This document shows, piece after piece, positions 1 through 8,284 of a DNA stretch of 64,000 nt. The translations under genes were made by a program, and so were the position numbers. Position 1 is the stretch's first letter. Each line of letters starts with the position of its first letter. The notes beneath the pieces were generated by a model. It was not told the DNA's origin. It worked only from the letters and a program-made list of their open reading frames with translations, and ran no database searches. Origin of the DNA: Roseovarius halotolerans (GTDB taxonomy: Bacteria > Pseudomonadota > Alphaproteobacteria > Rhodobacterales > Rhodobacteraceae). The stretch spans positions 744,001-808,000 of the forward strand of contig NZ_FWFU01000002.1 in the NCBI RefSeq assembly GCF_900172255.1, in the 5' to 3' direction.

Positions 1-2
1 GT

Positions 3-248
3 GAGACCGACAAGCTGATCAACATGGAGTCGGTGGTCACATGCGCAGTGACGCAGGAGCCTTACCTGAGCGAACTGGAAGGGTTGATCCGGCGCCATGT
101 CGAGGAAACCGGGAGCCAGAAGGCCGAGCAGATCCTGCGATACTGGGACCATGAGAAAACCCGGTTCGTGCAGGTCTGTCCCAAGGAGATGCTCAACAAG
201 CTGGAGCATCCGTTGGGCATCGAGGATACGGCAATTCCGGCGGAATAA
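3..248 (+). CDS. gltB: Glutamate synthase large subunit, C-terminal end (partial)
   Basis: The frame is open from the window edge and ends at a TAA at 246-248, so only the last 81 residues are visible. They match the C-terminus of the large (alpha) subunit of NADPH-glutamate synthase, which makes two glutamates from glutamine and 2-oxoglutarate in the cytoplasm. The recognisable parts are the helix ELEGLIRRHVEETGS and the terminal FVQVCPKEML segment, typical of alphaproteobacterial GltB tails. The methionine at 24 is internal, not a start. The gene converges with the methyltransferase at 265-1044. Confidence 0.8.
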   Translation, partial: ETDKLINMESVVTCAVTQEPYLSELEGLIRRHVEETGSQKAEQILRYWDHEKTRFVQVCPKEMLNKLEHPLGIEDTAIPAE

Positions 249-256
249 GGAACGGG

Positions 257-274
257 GCCGCGCGTCAGCGCGGC
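257..274. terminator. GC-rich hairpin between gltB and the convergent methyltransferase
   Basis: GCCGCGC (257-263) and GCGCGGC (268-274) form a 7-bp stem with a 4-base loop, just after the gltB stop and across the stop codon of the minus-strand methyltransferase. There is no clear T-run, so it may act as a bidirectional but weak terminator. Confidence 0.4.
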
Positions 275-1044
275 TTCGGCTTCACCCCGGCATAGTTCAC
301 GCGAACATTCTCGCGCCAGCCCCCGAAAGCGTCGGGGGTGACGGCATTGCGGTTGCGCCCGCGAATGTCGCGCCGCCGCTCGGCATAGTCGAAATCAGAA
401 TGCAGGCAATCCAGCCCCTCGAACAGCGATTTCAGCCCCTCGGCCGAATAGCGCCAGTAGTCGATGGGACAGGGATGATAGCGCCACGAAAACAGCGTGG
501 AATGCATTGTCACGCCACCAGGGCGCAGCAGGCGGGTGATCTCGGAGGCGGCAAGCCAAGGCTTGTCGATATGTTCAAAGACATCGAAGCTGAAGATGAA
601 ATCGTAGCTTTCATCGGGAATCTGCGGGCAATTGGTGATGTCGCCAGTGGTGACCGCGACACCGGTGCCGGGGGCGTCCTCGAAATCGAGCGCCTGATAG
701 GCAAATTCCGGGAAATCCGCATTGCGCGGGTTCAGGCGGCCACCGATCTCGAGCATGGTGCCGCCTGAAACCCCGGCCTGCGAAAGCGCGTCCCGCGCCA
801 GATCGCGGACCCTGTCCCACCGGGGCGCGGCTTGTGTCCAGGCTTCGCCGTCGCGGGCGAGCGCGGCATCGGTCGCCGGAACCTGACGTGCGGCCTCGAG
901 CGCGGCTTCGGTCTGGGATTCGATCGCGGCGAGGGCCAGGCGCAAACGGTCGTCGATCATGTGCAGCAGCTCTTGCCGCGGCATGACCAGCGAGGGCTCG
1001 CCGAAGGCTTTCAGGGCGGATTCGAGACGCTTTTTCAAACTCAT
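265..1044 (-). CDS. SAM-dependent class I methyltransferase
   Basis: A 259-residue protein. The first ~95 residues are helical and non-catalytic. A Rossmann methyltransferase core follows, with motif I as MLEIGGRLNP (about 99-108), an acidic post-strand segment (LDFEDAPG), SYDFIFSFDVFEHI as motif IV, and LLRPGGVTMHST as motif VI. The pattern is that of the Methyltransf_11 type, including the DVFEH motif common in enzymes acting on glycans or their carriers. A GAGGG ribosome site precedes the ATG. It lies at the edge of a polysaccharide island, so a glycan O-methyltransferase is plausible, but the substrate cannot be read from the sequence. Confidence 0.75.
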   Translation of the reverse strand: MSLKKRLESALKAFGEPSLVMPRQELLHMIDDRLRLALAAIESQTEAALEAARQVPATDAALARDGEAWTQAAPRWDRVRDLARDALSQAGVSGGTMLEIGGRLNPRNADFPEFAYQALDFEDAPGTGVAVTTGDITNCPQIPDESYDFIFSFDVFEHIDKPWLAASEITRLLRPGGVTMHSTLFSWRYHPCPIDYWRYSAEGLKSLFEGLDCLHSDFDYAERRRDIRGRNRNAVTPDAFGGWRENVRVNYAGVKPKPR

Positions 1045-1086
1045 GATACCCTCTTTCTGTGGTCCTGGCGCAATGTGCGCGCCGCT

Positions 1087-1884
1087 CTAGCCACGCAGCA
1101 TGCGCCCGATGACATGCGATGACAGGCACATCGCAGCGGAGGCGCGCCCGAGCGCGGCGTGACGGCGATATATCCGCCAGGTGGCGAAGAGCGCATGGAG
1201 CCGGTTCGACGACAGCGACCCCTTGCGCCGGAAATGGGTGGCCAGCGGGCGTGTCAGGCCACGCGCGCTGCAAGAGCGCGAAAGAAGATCGAGCCAGAGC
1301 GCATAGTCATGCCGCAGCGGGAGCGACGGCATCGGCACCTTGCCAAAGGCGTGGCTGTCATAGATCGCGGTCAGGCAGCCGATGACATTGCCGCGCAAGA
1401 GCCGTTTGCGGGTGATTTCGGCGGGAACGCGGACTTCGTGCCGGTGCGCGCCCCGCACACGCCAGAAACCGGTGTAGGACAAGGCGGCGCCGGTTTCGCA
1501 CATGAACCGGATCTGCAGGTGCAGCTTGTCGGGATGCCAGGTGTCATCGGTGTCGAGAAAGGCGATGAATCGACCCTGTGCCTGCGCCAGCGCCATGTTG
1601 CGGGCCTCGGCGGCGCCCAGGCGGCGGGGGGCGGTGAGGACGCGGATGCGCGCATCCTGCGCGGCGGCGGAGCGGGCCAGCGCCCCGGTGGCATCATCGG
1701 AAGCATCGTCGACGATCAGCAGCTCCCAGTCAGGGGATCGCTGATCGCGCACCGAACGGATCGCGCGCGACATCCAGACCTGAGCGTTATGCGCAGGCAT
1801 CAGAACCGAGACGAGCGGCGGCTGATCGGGGCGGATGGGATCGGACAATTCGATTTGACTCGAGCGTTGACACTTTGTTAGCAC
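1087..1884 (-). CDS. Glycosyltransferase family 2 (GT-A fold)
   Basis: A 265-residue GT2 enzyme. The nucleotide-sugar binding strand is VSVLMPAHNAQ (about 25-35), followed by WELLIVDDASDD, then the metal-binding DXD-type FLDTDDTWHPDKL near residue 110. The C-terminal part carries the acceptor side and no obvious membrane segment. The start is a GTG, and translation diverges from the NeuB-like gene across a gap of about 50 bases. It probably transfers one sugar during assembly of the surface glycan encoded around it. Sugar donor and linkage are unknown. Confidence 0.8.
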   Translation of the reverse strand: MLTKCQRSSQIELSDPIRPDQPPLVSVLMPAHNAQVWMSRAIRSVRDQRSPDWELLIVDDASDDATGALARSAAAQDARIRVLTAPRRLGAAEARNMALAQAQGRFIAFLDTDDTWHPDKLHLQIRFMCETGAALSYTGFWRVRGAHRHEVRVPAEITRKRLLRGNVIGCLTAIYDSHAFGKVPMPSLPLRHDYALWLDLLSRSCSARGLTRPLATHFRRKGSLSSNRLHALFATWRIYRRHAALGRASAAMCLSSHVIGRMLRG

Positions 1885-1933
1885 AGGTCTGGTAGTAAAC
1901 CATAGGTTGAAATGTGCAAAGGGTGTTTTGGTG

Positions 1934-2857
1934 ATGTCGGATCGTGCAGTTCAGGTAGTCGCCGAGATCGGCTGCAATCACAAAGGCAGTTTTGAAATCG
2001 CGCTTGAGTTGATTCGTGTTGCGGCAACGATTTGCAATGCCGATGTCGCCAAGTTCCAGAAACGGCACAATCGGGAATTGCTGAGTCCCGAACAATATGA
2101 TGCGCCGCACCCGGTGCCCGACAACGCCTATGGCCCGACATACGGGGCGCATCGCGAGTTCCTGGAATTCGATACCGAGCAGCACCGCGATCTGATCGCC
2201 GCCTGCAAGGAGAACGGAATCGCCTATTCGACCAGTGTGTGGGACCTGACCTCGGCGCGGGAAATGGCGGCGCTGGAACCTCCGATGCTGAAGATCCCGT
2301 CGGCGACGAACCAGCATTACGAATTGCAGAGTTATCTGTGCGAGCATTACGGCGGCGAGATCCATGTTTCGACCGGCATGTCCACGGGGCAGGAGATTGC
2401 CGAGCTGATCGCGTTCTACGAAGAGCGGGGGCGCGCGAGGGACCTGGTGGTTTACAGCTGCACATCGGGCTACCCGGTGGCGTTCGAGGATGTCTGCCTG
2501 CTCGAGATCCGCAACCTGATGGAACGGTTCGGGACGCGGGTGAAGGGAATCGGGTTCTCGGGTCATCATCTGGGGATCGCGGCGGATGTCGCGGCGCTGG
2601 CGGTGGGCCGGATGTTGGAGGCCGAGGCCTGGGGCAAGTTCACCCATATCGAGCGGCATTTCACGCTGGACCGGACATGGAAGGGCACCGACCATGCCGC
2701 CAGCCTGGAGCCTGACGGGTTGCGTCGACTGTGCCGGGATATCAGGCATGTGGATGCGGCACTGAATGTGAAGGGACAGGATATCCTGCCGGTGGAACAG
2801 GTGCAGCGCGACAAGCTGAAATGGACGGACCCGCCCCGTAGCCGCGACGCCGCGTAA
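1934..2857 (+). CDS. NeuB-family nonulosonic acid synthase without the AFP-like domain
   Basis: A 307-residue TIM-barrel enzyme of the NeuB/SpsE family, which condenses phosphoenolpyruvate with an N-acylmannosamine-type sugar to a nine-carbon acid. Visible family blocks are AEIGCNHKGS near the N-terminus, ADVAKFQKR, KIPSATN, HVSTGMSTGQE, YSCTSGYPV, GFSGHHLG and HIERHFTLDRTWKGTDH. The usual GLSDHT block is altered to GFSGHH. The C-terminal antifreeze-like (SAF) domain present in PseI of this window (13376-14425) is missing. The start chosen is the ATG at 1934 (MSDRAVQVV) behind AAAGGG; an in-frame TTG at 1907 is less likely. It could serve the NeuA-like, GT42 and AGE genes at 22976-26063, but it is 20 kb away and its product is uncertain. 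Confidence 0.75.
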   Translation: MSDRAVQVVAEIGCNHKGSFEIALELIRVAATICNADVAKFQKRHNRELLSPEQYDAPHPVPDNAYGPTYGAHREFLEFDTEQHRDLIAACKENGIAYSTSVWDLTSAREMAALEPPMLKIPSATNQHYELQSYLCEHYGGEIHVSTGMSTGQEIAELIAFYEERGRARDLVVYSCTSGYPVAFEDVCLLEIRNLMERFGTRVKGIGFSGHHLGIAADVAALAVGRMLEAEAWGKFTHIERHFTLDRTWKGTDHAASLEPDGLRRLCRDIRHVDAALNVKGQDILPVEQVQRDKLKWTDPPRSRDAA

Positions 2858-2871
2858 GGCCGGCGCCGGCC
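2858..2871. terminator. 14-bp GC palindrome between converging genes
   Basis: The perfect palindrome GGCCGGCGCCGGCC lies directly after the NeuB-like stop and 8 bases before the stop of the convergent permease gene. It has no room for a loop and no T-run, so its role as a terminator is a guess. Confidence 0.25.
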
Positions 2872-2879
2872 GCGCGCCC

Positions 2880-3683
2880 CTAGTTGTGCAACATGCTGCG
2901 CCCGAAGCGGAACAGCAGCAGAAAGCCGAACAGCATCGGCACGAGCGCCGTGCCAAGGATCAATACCGGCGAGATGTAGCCCGGTTCATAGATCGAGTAG
3001 AAGCCCTGCCGGGTGATGCCCGCTACATGCAGGAGCGGGTTGAACCAGAGCAGGTCCTGAATGTTGGGGGGCAGGTCCTCGAAAAGGTAGAAGACGCCGG
3101 AAATCAGGATCAGGGGCCGGGTGAGCATCGTCCAGAGGGTCTTCCACAGCGGGAAGGAAAACATCGCGAAGCAGTTGAATACGCCGAAGCCGACGCCCAG
3201 GAACGCAGCCGCCGAGAATCCGGTGACAATGGGGGCCAGATCGACGGACTCACGGATGTCGCCCCATGCGAAGATGCCGGACAGGATCAAGGTGGCGACC
3301 ATCGCCTGCGTGAGCAGGACCAGCAATGCGCGCGCGACGATCACGTCGATGAAGGTGACGCGGGGATATTCCAGCAGGGCGCGGTTGAAGCTGATGGCGG
3401 CGCCGACATTGCCGGCCATTTCCTGAAACAGCCTGAGCGGCAGCAGCCCCGATGCGTAGAACAGCAGGAAGCTGGTGCCGAGAGAGGGCGCGCGCAGCAA
3501 GAGTGAGAAGGCGATGGCAAGGATCACGATGGTGCCGATAGGTTGCAGCACGGCCCAGGCATAGCCGCCGGGCGATCTTCCGTAGGTCGAGGACATCTCG
3601 CGCAGGATCAGCGCGAGGACGACCCGCGCCATGCGGAACCCGGTGGCGGGGCGCTGGTCGGCGGTCACGGTTGTCGGAGTCAT
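2880..3683 (-). CDS. kpsM: Capsule polysaccharide ABC exporter, permease (KpsM-like)
   Basis: A 267-residue ABC-2 type permease with about six hydrophobic segments. It has the typical start ALILREMSSTYGRSPGGYAWAVLQPIGTI and the mid-protein TRPLILISGVFYLFEDLP block of polysaccharide exporters of the KpsM/BexB/CtrC family. It should pair with the ATPase KpsT (4969-5631) and the periplasmic adaptor KpsE (3751-4962), which are transcribed divergently. The chosen start is the ATG at 3683 (MTPTTV); an in-frame GTG lies two codons upstream. No KpsC/KpsS linker enzymes or KpsD outer-membrane protein are in the window. Confidence 0.85.
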   Translation of the reverse strand: MTPTTVTADQRPATGFRMARVVLALILREMSSTYGRSPGGYAWAVLQPIGTIVILAIAFSLLLRAPSLGTSFLLFYASGLLPLRLFQEMAGNVGAAISFNRALLEYPRVTFIDVIVARALLVLLTQAMVATLILSGIFAWGDIRESVDLAPIVTGFSAAAFLGVGFGVFNCFAMFSFPLWKTLWTMLTRPLILISGVFYLFEDLPPNIQDLLWFNPLLHVAGITRQGFYSIYEPGYISPVLILGTALVPMLFGFLLLFRFGRSMLHN

Positions 3684-3750
3684 CGCCACTGGAATTCATC
3701 TTTGGATTGTGAAACGGTATCGCAGATCACGAGTAAAGTGGACCATACCA

Positions 3751-4962
3751 GTGGCCGGGGATCAATCGCCAAGTCGCGGCAAGGCGTCGCAAGCGACACA
3801 ACCAGAGGTTAAATCGCCGGCCAAGGCACGGCGCGTGCGTCCGCCTGTCCTGAGGGCGCGCGCGCGACCGCGGCATCTGTTCCTGATGATCTCGGCGCAG
3901 GTGATGATCCTGCTGCCCTCGCTGGTGACGGCCTGGTACCTGTGGGAGCGCAGCGCGGATCAATACGCTTCCTATGCGGGGTTCACGATCCGGCGCGAGG
4001 AGGCGCCGACGCCGACCGACTTCCTGGGCAATCTGGGGAAGCTTTCAAGCGGGAGTTCATCGGACAGCGACGTGCTGTTCGAGTTCATCCATTCGCAGGA
4101 CATGATCCTGACGGTCGATGCGCTGCATGACGTGCGCAGCATGTTCAACCGGTATCACGCGCGCGACCCGGTCTTCGCGCTGTCGCCGGATGCCACGCGA
4201 GAGGAGCTGCGCGATTATTGGCGGCGGATGGTGCAGGTGTCCTATACGTCGGGATCGGGGCTGATAGAGGTCAGGGTGAACGCGTTTGACCCGCAGGACG
4301 CGCAGACCATCGGGCAGGAGATATTCGACCAGAGCCTCAAGCGGATCAACGACCTGACCGCGATCGCGCGGGCGGATTCGATCCGTTTCGCGCGCACGGA
4401 ACTGGACGCCGCCGAGCGCCAGTTGCAGGCGGCGCGACAGGCGCTGACGGCCTATCGCTCGCAGAACCAGGTGATCACGCCGGACGCGGATATCCGGGTG
4501 CAGATGGGCCTGATCAACACCTTGCAGCAGCAATTGGGCGAGGAACTGATCAAGCTGGACCTGCTGCGCGAGCAGGCCAAGGACAGCGATCCGCGCGCCG
4601 TGCAGGCGAGCCTGCGCATCGCCGCGATCCGCAGCCGCATCGCCGAGGAGCGCGGCAAGCTGGGCGGCGGCACCGATGCCGAGGGCGAGGATTACGCCTC
4701 GATCGTGACGGAGTTCGAGCGCCTGACGGTGGACCGCGAGTTCGCCGAGAAGAAATACACCACGGCGCTGTCGAATTTCGACACCGCGCAGGCCGAGGCG
4801 CGCCGGCAGACAAGATACCTGGCCGCGTTCGAGCGCCCGACCCTGCCCGAAAGCGCGGAATACCCGCGCCGCTGGCTGATCCTGGGCCTGACGGTGCTGT
4901 TCCTGTCGATCGGCTGGAGCATCATGGCGCTGGTCTATTATTCGCTGCGTGATCGTCGCTGA
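3751..4962 (+). CDS. kpsE: Capsule export inner-membrane/periplasmic adaptor (KpsE/Wzz-like)
   Basis: About 403 residues with the adaptor architecture: a basic N-terminal tail of about 40 residues, a transmembrane helix (LFLMISAQVMILLPSLVTAW), a large periplasmic region with coiled-coil stretches (LDAAERQLQAARQALTAYRSQ and following), and a C-terminal helix (WLILGLTVLFLSIGWSIMAL) ending in basic residues. The PERPTLPESAEYPRRW-like segment before the last helix is typical of KpsE/CtrB proteins. The start is unclear: I chose the GTG at 3751 because longer versions run into the promoter region of kpsM. The kpsT gene begins 6 bases downstream. Confidence 0.8.
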   Translation: MAGDQSPSRGKASQATQPEVKSPAKARRVRPPVLRARARPRHLFLMISAQVMILLPSLVTAWYLWERSADQYASYAGFTIRREEAPTPTDFLGNLGKLSSGSSSDSDVLFEFIHSQDMILTVDALHDVRSMFNRYHARDPVFALSPDATREELRDYWRRMVQVSYTSGSGLIEVRVNAFDPQDAQTIGQEIFDQSLKRINDLTAIARADSIRFARTELDAAERQLQAARQALTAYRSQNQVITPDADIRVQMGLINTLQQQLGEELIKLDLLREQAKDSDPRAVQASLRIAAIRSRIAEERGKLGGGTDAEGEDYASIVTEFERLTVDREFAEKKYTTALSNFDTAQAEARRQTRYLAAFERPTLPESAEYPRRWLILGLTVLFLSIGWSIMALVYYSLRDRR

Positions 4963-4968
4963 CGCGCC

Positions 4969-5631
4969 ATGATCGAGCTGCGCAACCTGACCAAGAGCTT
5001 CCGGACCCCGCGCGGGCGCAAATATGTCGCGCGCCGGATCAACGCGGTCTTTCCGACCGGCAAGGCGGTGGCGCTGATGGGGCGCAACGGTGCGGGGAAA
5101 TCGACCCTGTTACAGATGATTTCAGGCAGTATGCGCCACGATTCAGGACAGATCGTCACCGCCGGAACGGTGTCGTTCCCGGTCGGATTCGCGGGAACGT
5201 TTCACCGCGACCTGACCGGGGCGCAGAACTGCAGGTTCATCGCGCGGATCTATGGCGTGGATACCGGCGAGCTGCTGGATTTCGTCGCGGATTTCTCGGC
5301 GTTGGGCGGGCATTTCAACATGCCGGTGCGCAGCTATTCGTCCGGTATGCGCTCGCGCCTGGCATTCGGTATATCGATGGGCATTCATTTCGACACCTAC
5401 CTCGTGGACGAGGTGACATCGGTGGGCGACCGGGCCTTTCGCGCCAAGAGCGCCGAGATGTTCAAGGCGCGGCTGGCGACCCGGAGCGCGATCGTGGTCA
5501 CGCATTCGCTGGCCGAGGTGCGCAACCTGTGCAATGCCGGGGCGATCCTGGAGAACGGAACCCTGAGCTTTTTCGAGGATGTCGAAGAGGCGATCGCACG
5601 GCATCTGAAGAACATGGACAAACCCGCCTGA
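4969..5631 (+). CDS. kpsT: Capsule polysaccharide ABC exporter, ATP-binding protein (KpsT-like)
   Basis: A 220-residue ATPase of the polysaccharide exporter subfamily. Walker A is GRNGAGKST (about 37-45), the signature region is SYSSGMRSRLAF, Walker B is TYLVDEVTSVGD, and the H-loop is VVTHSL. The shortened signature SSGM and the short length are typical of KpsT. It is co-transcribed with kpsE and energises KpsM for export of a lipid-linked polysaccharide across the inner membrane. Confidence 0.9.
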   Translation: MIELRNLTKSFRTPRGRKYVARRINAVFPTGKAVALMGRNGAGKSTLLQMISGSMRHDSGQIVTAGTVSFPVGFAGTFHRDLTGAQNCRFIARIYGVDTGELLDFVADFSALGGHFNMPVRSYSSGMRSRLAFGISMGIHFDTYLVDEVTSVGDRAFRAKSAEMFKARLATRSAIVVTHSLAEVRNLCNAGAILENGTLSFFEDVEEAIARHLKNMDKPA

Positions 5632-5732
5632 ATTAAGAAAAATCGTGCGAGAAGGTCATGGTTTCGCCATCGACCCAGCCGCCTGCGGGCACCTGATGCG
5701 GGCACTCTTTCACCGGTGGTGAGGGACGTGTC

Positions 5733-8186
5733 ATGGAGTTTACGCAAGAGAGCCACAGCCTTGGCGATGCCGGTGCGCATACCGCCATCGTGCCGCGGAT
5801 CGCGCTGACGAAAACCGGCCCGGCCGCGGTGCCGGCGATCAGCGTCTCGGTTCTGTCGGGCGTCGGGCTGGAGGAGAGCGTCTATCGGCTGAACCCGACG
5901 GGCGCATTGATCTTCGACGAGGTCGCTTCGCAGCCGACCGGCTATGTCTCGCCGATGATTGCCGGACGGCGCTATCACCTGCTGGCCGCCGGGCTGGAGA
6001 CATTGCAGGATCAGGGCGACAAGATCAGTCTCTATTCGGCCCAAAGTGGCCACTACGGCGATCTGCTGGCGCTGGTGCATGCGCCTGTCGGCGCGCAGAG
6101 TTACCTGGTGGCCGCCGCGCCGGATGGCGCGGGGCTGTCGGTGCTGAAACCGACGGTGCAGGGCGGGCTGACCGAGGTCAGCTACAGGCCGGATGACGAC
6201 GACAGTTACATGCGCGCACCGGTGGCGCTTGCGAGCATGGTGCTCGGGTCGGGGCGCTCGATGGTGTTCACGGCGTCCTATGGCGAGGTCGGGATCAGCG
6301 CCTTTCAGGTGAGTTCGAGCGGCGGGCTGGTGCTGTGCGCGTCGCTGGGGATCGAGGAGGGCGATACATCCTATCGGCCCAGTCACCTTGAGGCGCTGAC
6401 ATTCGCCGGGCGCGACCTGTTGCTGGCAGGGTCGTTCGATGCGGGCGCGATCACGGTGCTGAATGTCGGCGCGACCGGCGCGCTGCGGGTGCTGGACAGT
6501 GCCGTTGACGGACGGATGACCCGTTTCGGCGGCCTGAGCGCGATGAAGGCAATCGTGCATGACGGGCAGGCCTATGTGGTGGCGGGCGGCGCGGATGACG
6601 GGCTGAGCCTGTTTCAGCTGTTGCCCAATGGCCGGCTGGTCCATCTGGATACGATTGCCGACAGCCAATCGCTGGGGCTGAACAATGTGAATGCGCTGGC
6701 CCTGACGGTGGCGGGCGGCACGCTGCATGTCTTTGCCTCATCGGAGCGCGAAGCGGGGCTGACGCATCTGAGCGTCCCCATCGCGCCGGGATGGGAGGCG
6801 GTGACGGGCACGGGCAATGCCGATGCGCTGATGGCGGGTGCCGGTGGCGGTGTCATCTGGGATGGCGGCGGCAGCGATACGATGACGGGTGGCGCGGGGC
6901 AGGATGTGTTCGTCCTGGTGGTGGATGGCGCTGCAGACGAGATCAGAAACTTTGAATTGGGCCGGGACAGGGTCGATCTGACGGCATGGCAGGGGCTTTA
7001 CACGACGCTTCAGATCGGGGTCGAGACGCTGGAGGACGGTGCCCGCATCACCTATGGCGACGAGGTCCTGACCCTGCGCACGTCAGCGGCCCAACCGCTT
7101 GGGTATCGGGATTTCCTGGAAACCGACATCCTGGGAATCGTGCCGATCTGGCGACCAGAAGACCTGTTGGAGCCGACCGATTGGCATGACCACCTGACCG
7201 GGGGCGAGGGCAACGACACCATACGCGCCATGAATGGCAACGACACGGTCATCGGACTTGGGGGTCATGATCTGATTTATGGTGAAGGCGGGCACGACCT
7301 GTTGCAGGGGGGTCTTGGGAACGACACGCTGCGCGGCGGCACCGGGATGGACACGCTGTTTGGTGGCGATGGCAACGACAGCCTGTTGGCGGAGAGCTCG
7401 TATGATGAGCTTCATGGCGGTGCGGGCAATGACACGCTGCGCGGCGGGACCGGGGCGGATACGCTTTTTGGCGACGAGGGCGAGGATTCACTGTTGGGCA
7501 ATACCGGGGTCGACGAGATTCACGGCGGGGCCGGGAATGACTGGATCAGCGCCGGCGAAGGGGCGGACCTGGCATTTGGCGATGCGGGCGACGACACAGT
7601 GATCGGGCGCAGCGCCTATGACACGCTTTTTGGGGGGGACGGTCATGACCGCCTGTTTGGCAGCGAGGGGGAGGATTCCCTTTTTGGTGAGGCTGGGGAT
7701 GACTACCTTTCGGGGGGATTGGGGTTCGACTGGCTGGACGGCGGGGACGGGGAGGATTCGCTTTATGGCAACCAGGGGTCGGATTACCTGACGGGCGGTG
7801 CGGGTAATGACGAACTTTATGGGGCGACGGGTAACGATACATTGTCGGGAGGCGATGGTGATGATCTGATCTATGGCTCACAGGGGCTGGACGTGATCGA
7901 AGGCGGTGCTGGCGATGACACGCTGTTTGGCGGCAGCCTGGAGGATCAGTTCGTCTTTCGCCGCGGACATGGGCAGGACCAGATCGGGGATTTCGAGGCG
8001 GCGCATGACCTGTTGATTCTGGACCCGGACCTGGTGGATGGCGAGACCGACGCGATGGCGATCCTTGATGCCTATGCCACTGTCGGGGACGGTCATGTGC
8101 TGTTCGATTTCGGTGGCGGCGACATGATCGAGATCTCGCTCTACCTGGGCATCGGGGACCTGGCGGATAACTTCGCCTTTCTGTGA
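5733..8186 (+). CDS. RTX calcium-binding protein with N-terminal beta-propeller-like region
   Basis: An 817-residue acidic protein. Residues 1-350 contain repeated short strand motifs (SYLVAAAPDGAGLSVLK, RDLLLAGSFDAGAITVL, AYVVAGGADDGLSLFQL), about one per 45 residues, resembling a beta-propeller. Residues 355-440 form a serralysin C-terminal type segment (GGAGQDVFVL...IRNFELGRDRVDLTAW). Residues 485-740 are a long array of GGxGxDxLxGG nonapeptide repeats that bind calcium outside the cell. The protein ends in a hydrophobic tail (LADNFAFL) as in type I secretion substrates. No Sec signal peptide is visible and no type I exporter is nearby. It follows kpsT by about 100 bases behind a GAGGGA ribosome site. 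It could be a surface or matrix protein associated with the capsule. Confidence 0.8.
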   Translation: MEFTQESHSLGDAGAHTAIVPRIALTKTGPAAVPAISVSVLSGVGLEESVYRLNPTGALIFDEVASQPTGYVSPMIAGRRYHLLAAGLETLQDQGDKISLYSAQSGHYGDLLALVHAPVGAQSYLVAAAPDGAGLSVLKPTVQGGLTEVSYRPDDDDSYMRAPVALASMVLGSGRSMVFTASYGEVGISAFQVSSSGGLVLCASLGIEEGDTSYRPSHLEALTFAGRDLLLAGSFDAGAITVLNVGATGALRVLDSAVDGRMTRFGGLSAMKAIVHDGQAYVVAGGADDGLSLFQLLPNGRLVHLDTIADSQSLGLNNVNALALTVAGGTLHVFASSEREAGLTHLSVPIAPGWEAVTGTGNADALMAGAGGGVIWDGGGSDTMTGGAGQDVFVLVVDGAADEIRNFELGRDRVDLTAWQGLYTTLQIGVETLEDGARITYGDEVLTLRTSAAQPLGYRDFLETDILGIVPIWRPEDLLEPTDWHDHLTGGEGNDTIRAMNGNDTVIGLGGHDLIYGEGGHDLLQGGLGNDTLRGGTGMDTLFGGDGNDSLLAESSYDELHGGAGNDTLRGGTGADTLFGDEGEDSLLGNTGVDEIHGGAGNDWISAGEGADLAFGDAGDDTVIGRSAYDTLFGGDGHDRLFGSEGEDSLFGEAGDDYLSGGLGFDWLDGGDGEDSLYGNQGSDYLTGGAGNDELYGATGNDTLSGGDGDDLIYGSQGLDVIEGGAGDDTLFGGSLEDQFVFRRGHGQDQIGDFEAAHDLLILDPDLVDGETDAMAILDAYATVGDGHVLFDFGGGDMIEISLYLGIGDLADNFAFL
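7190..7950 (+). repeat. Tandem RTX nonapeptide-coding repeats
   Basis: Imperfect in-frame repeats of about 27 bases encode consecutive GGxGxDxLx units, with recurrent cores such as GGCAACGACA and GGCGGTGCGGG. They lie wholly inside the RTX gene and explain the internal sequence similarity there. Confidence 0.8.
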
Positions 8187-8284
8187 GCGGTAAATGCGGG
8201 GTTAACCGGGCGGGCCTTGCCGTCATGGTTTCTTAGGGTCCGGGGGTGACGTTGCTGCGATGTCATCTCTGAAGTGGGAAAACC

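Noticed and set aside
7190..7950. Regular short repeats that might suggest a CRISPR or minisatellite
   Set aside because: The repeats are in-frame, degenerate and encode RTX nonapeptides; there are no unique spacers.
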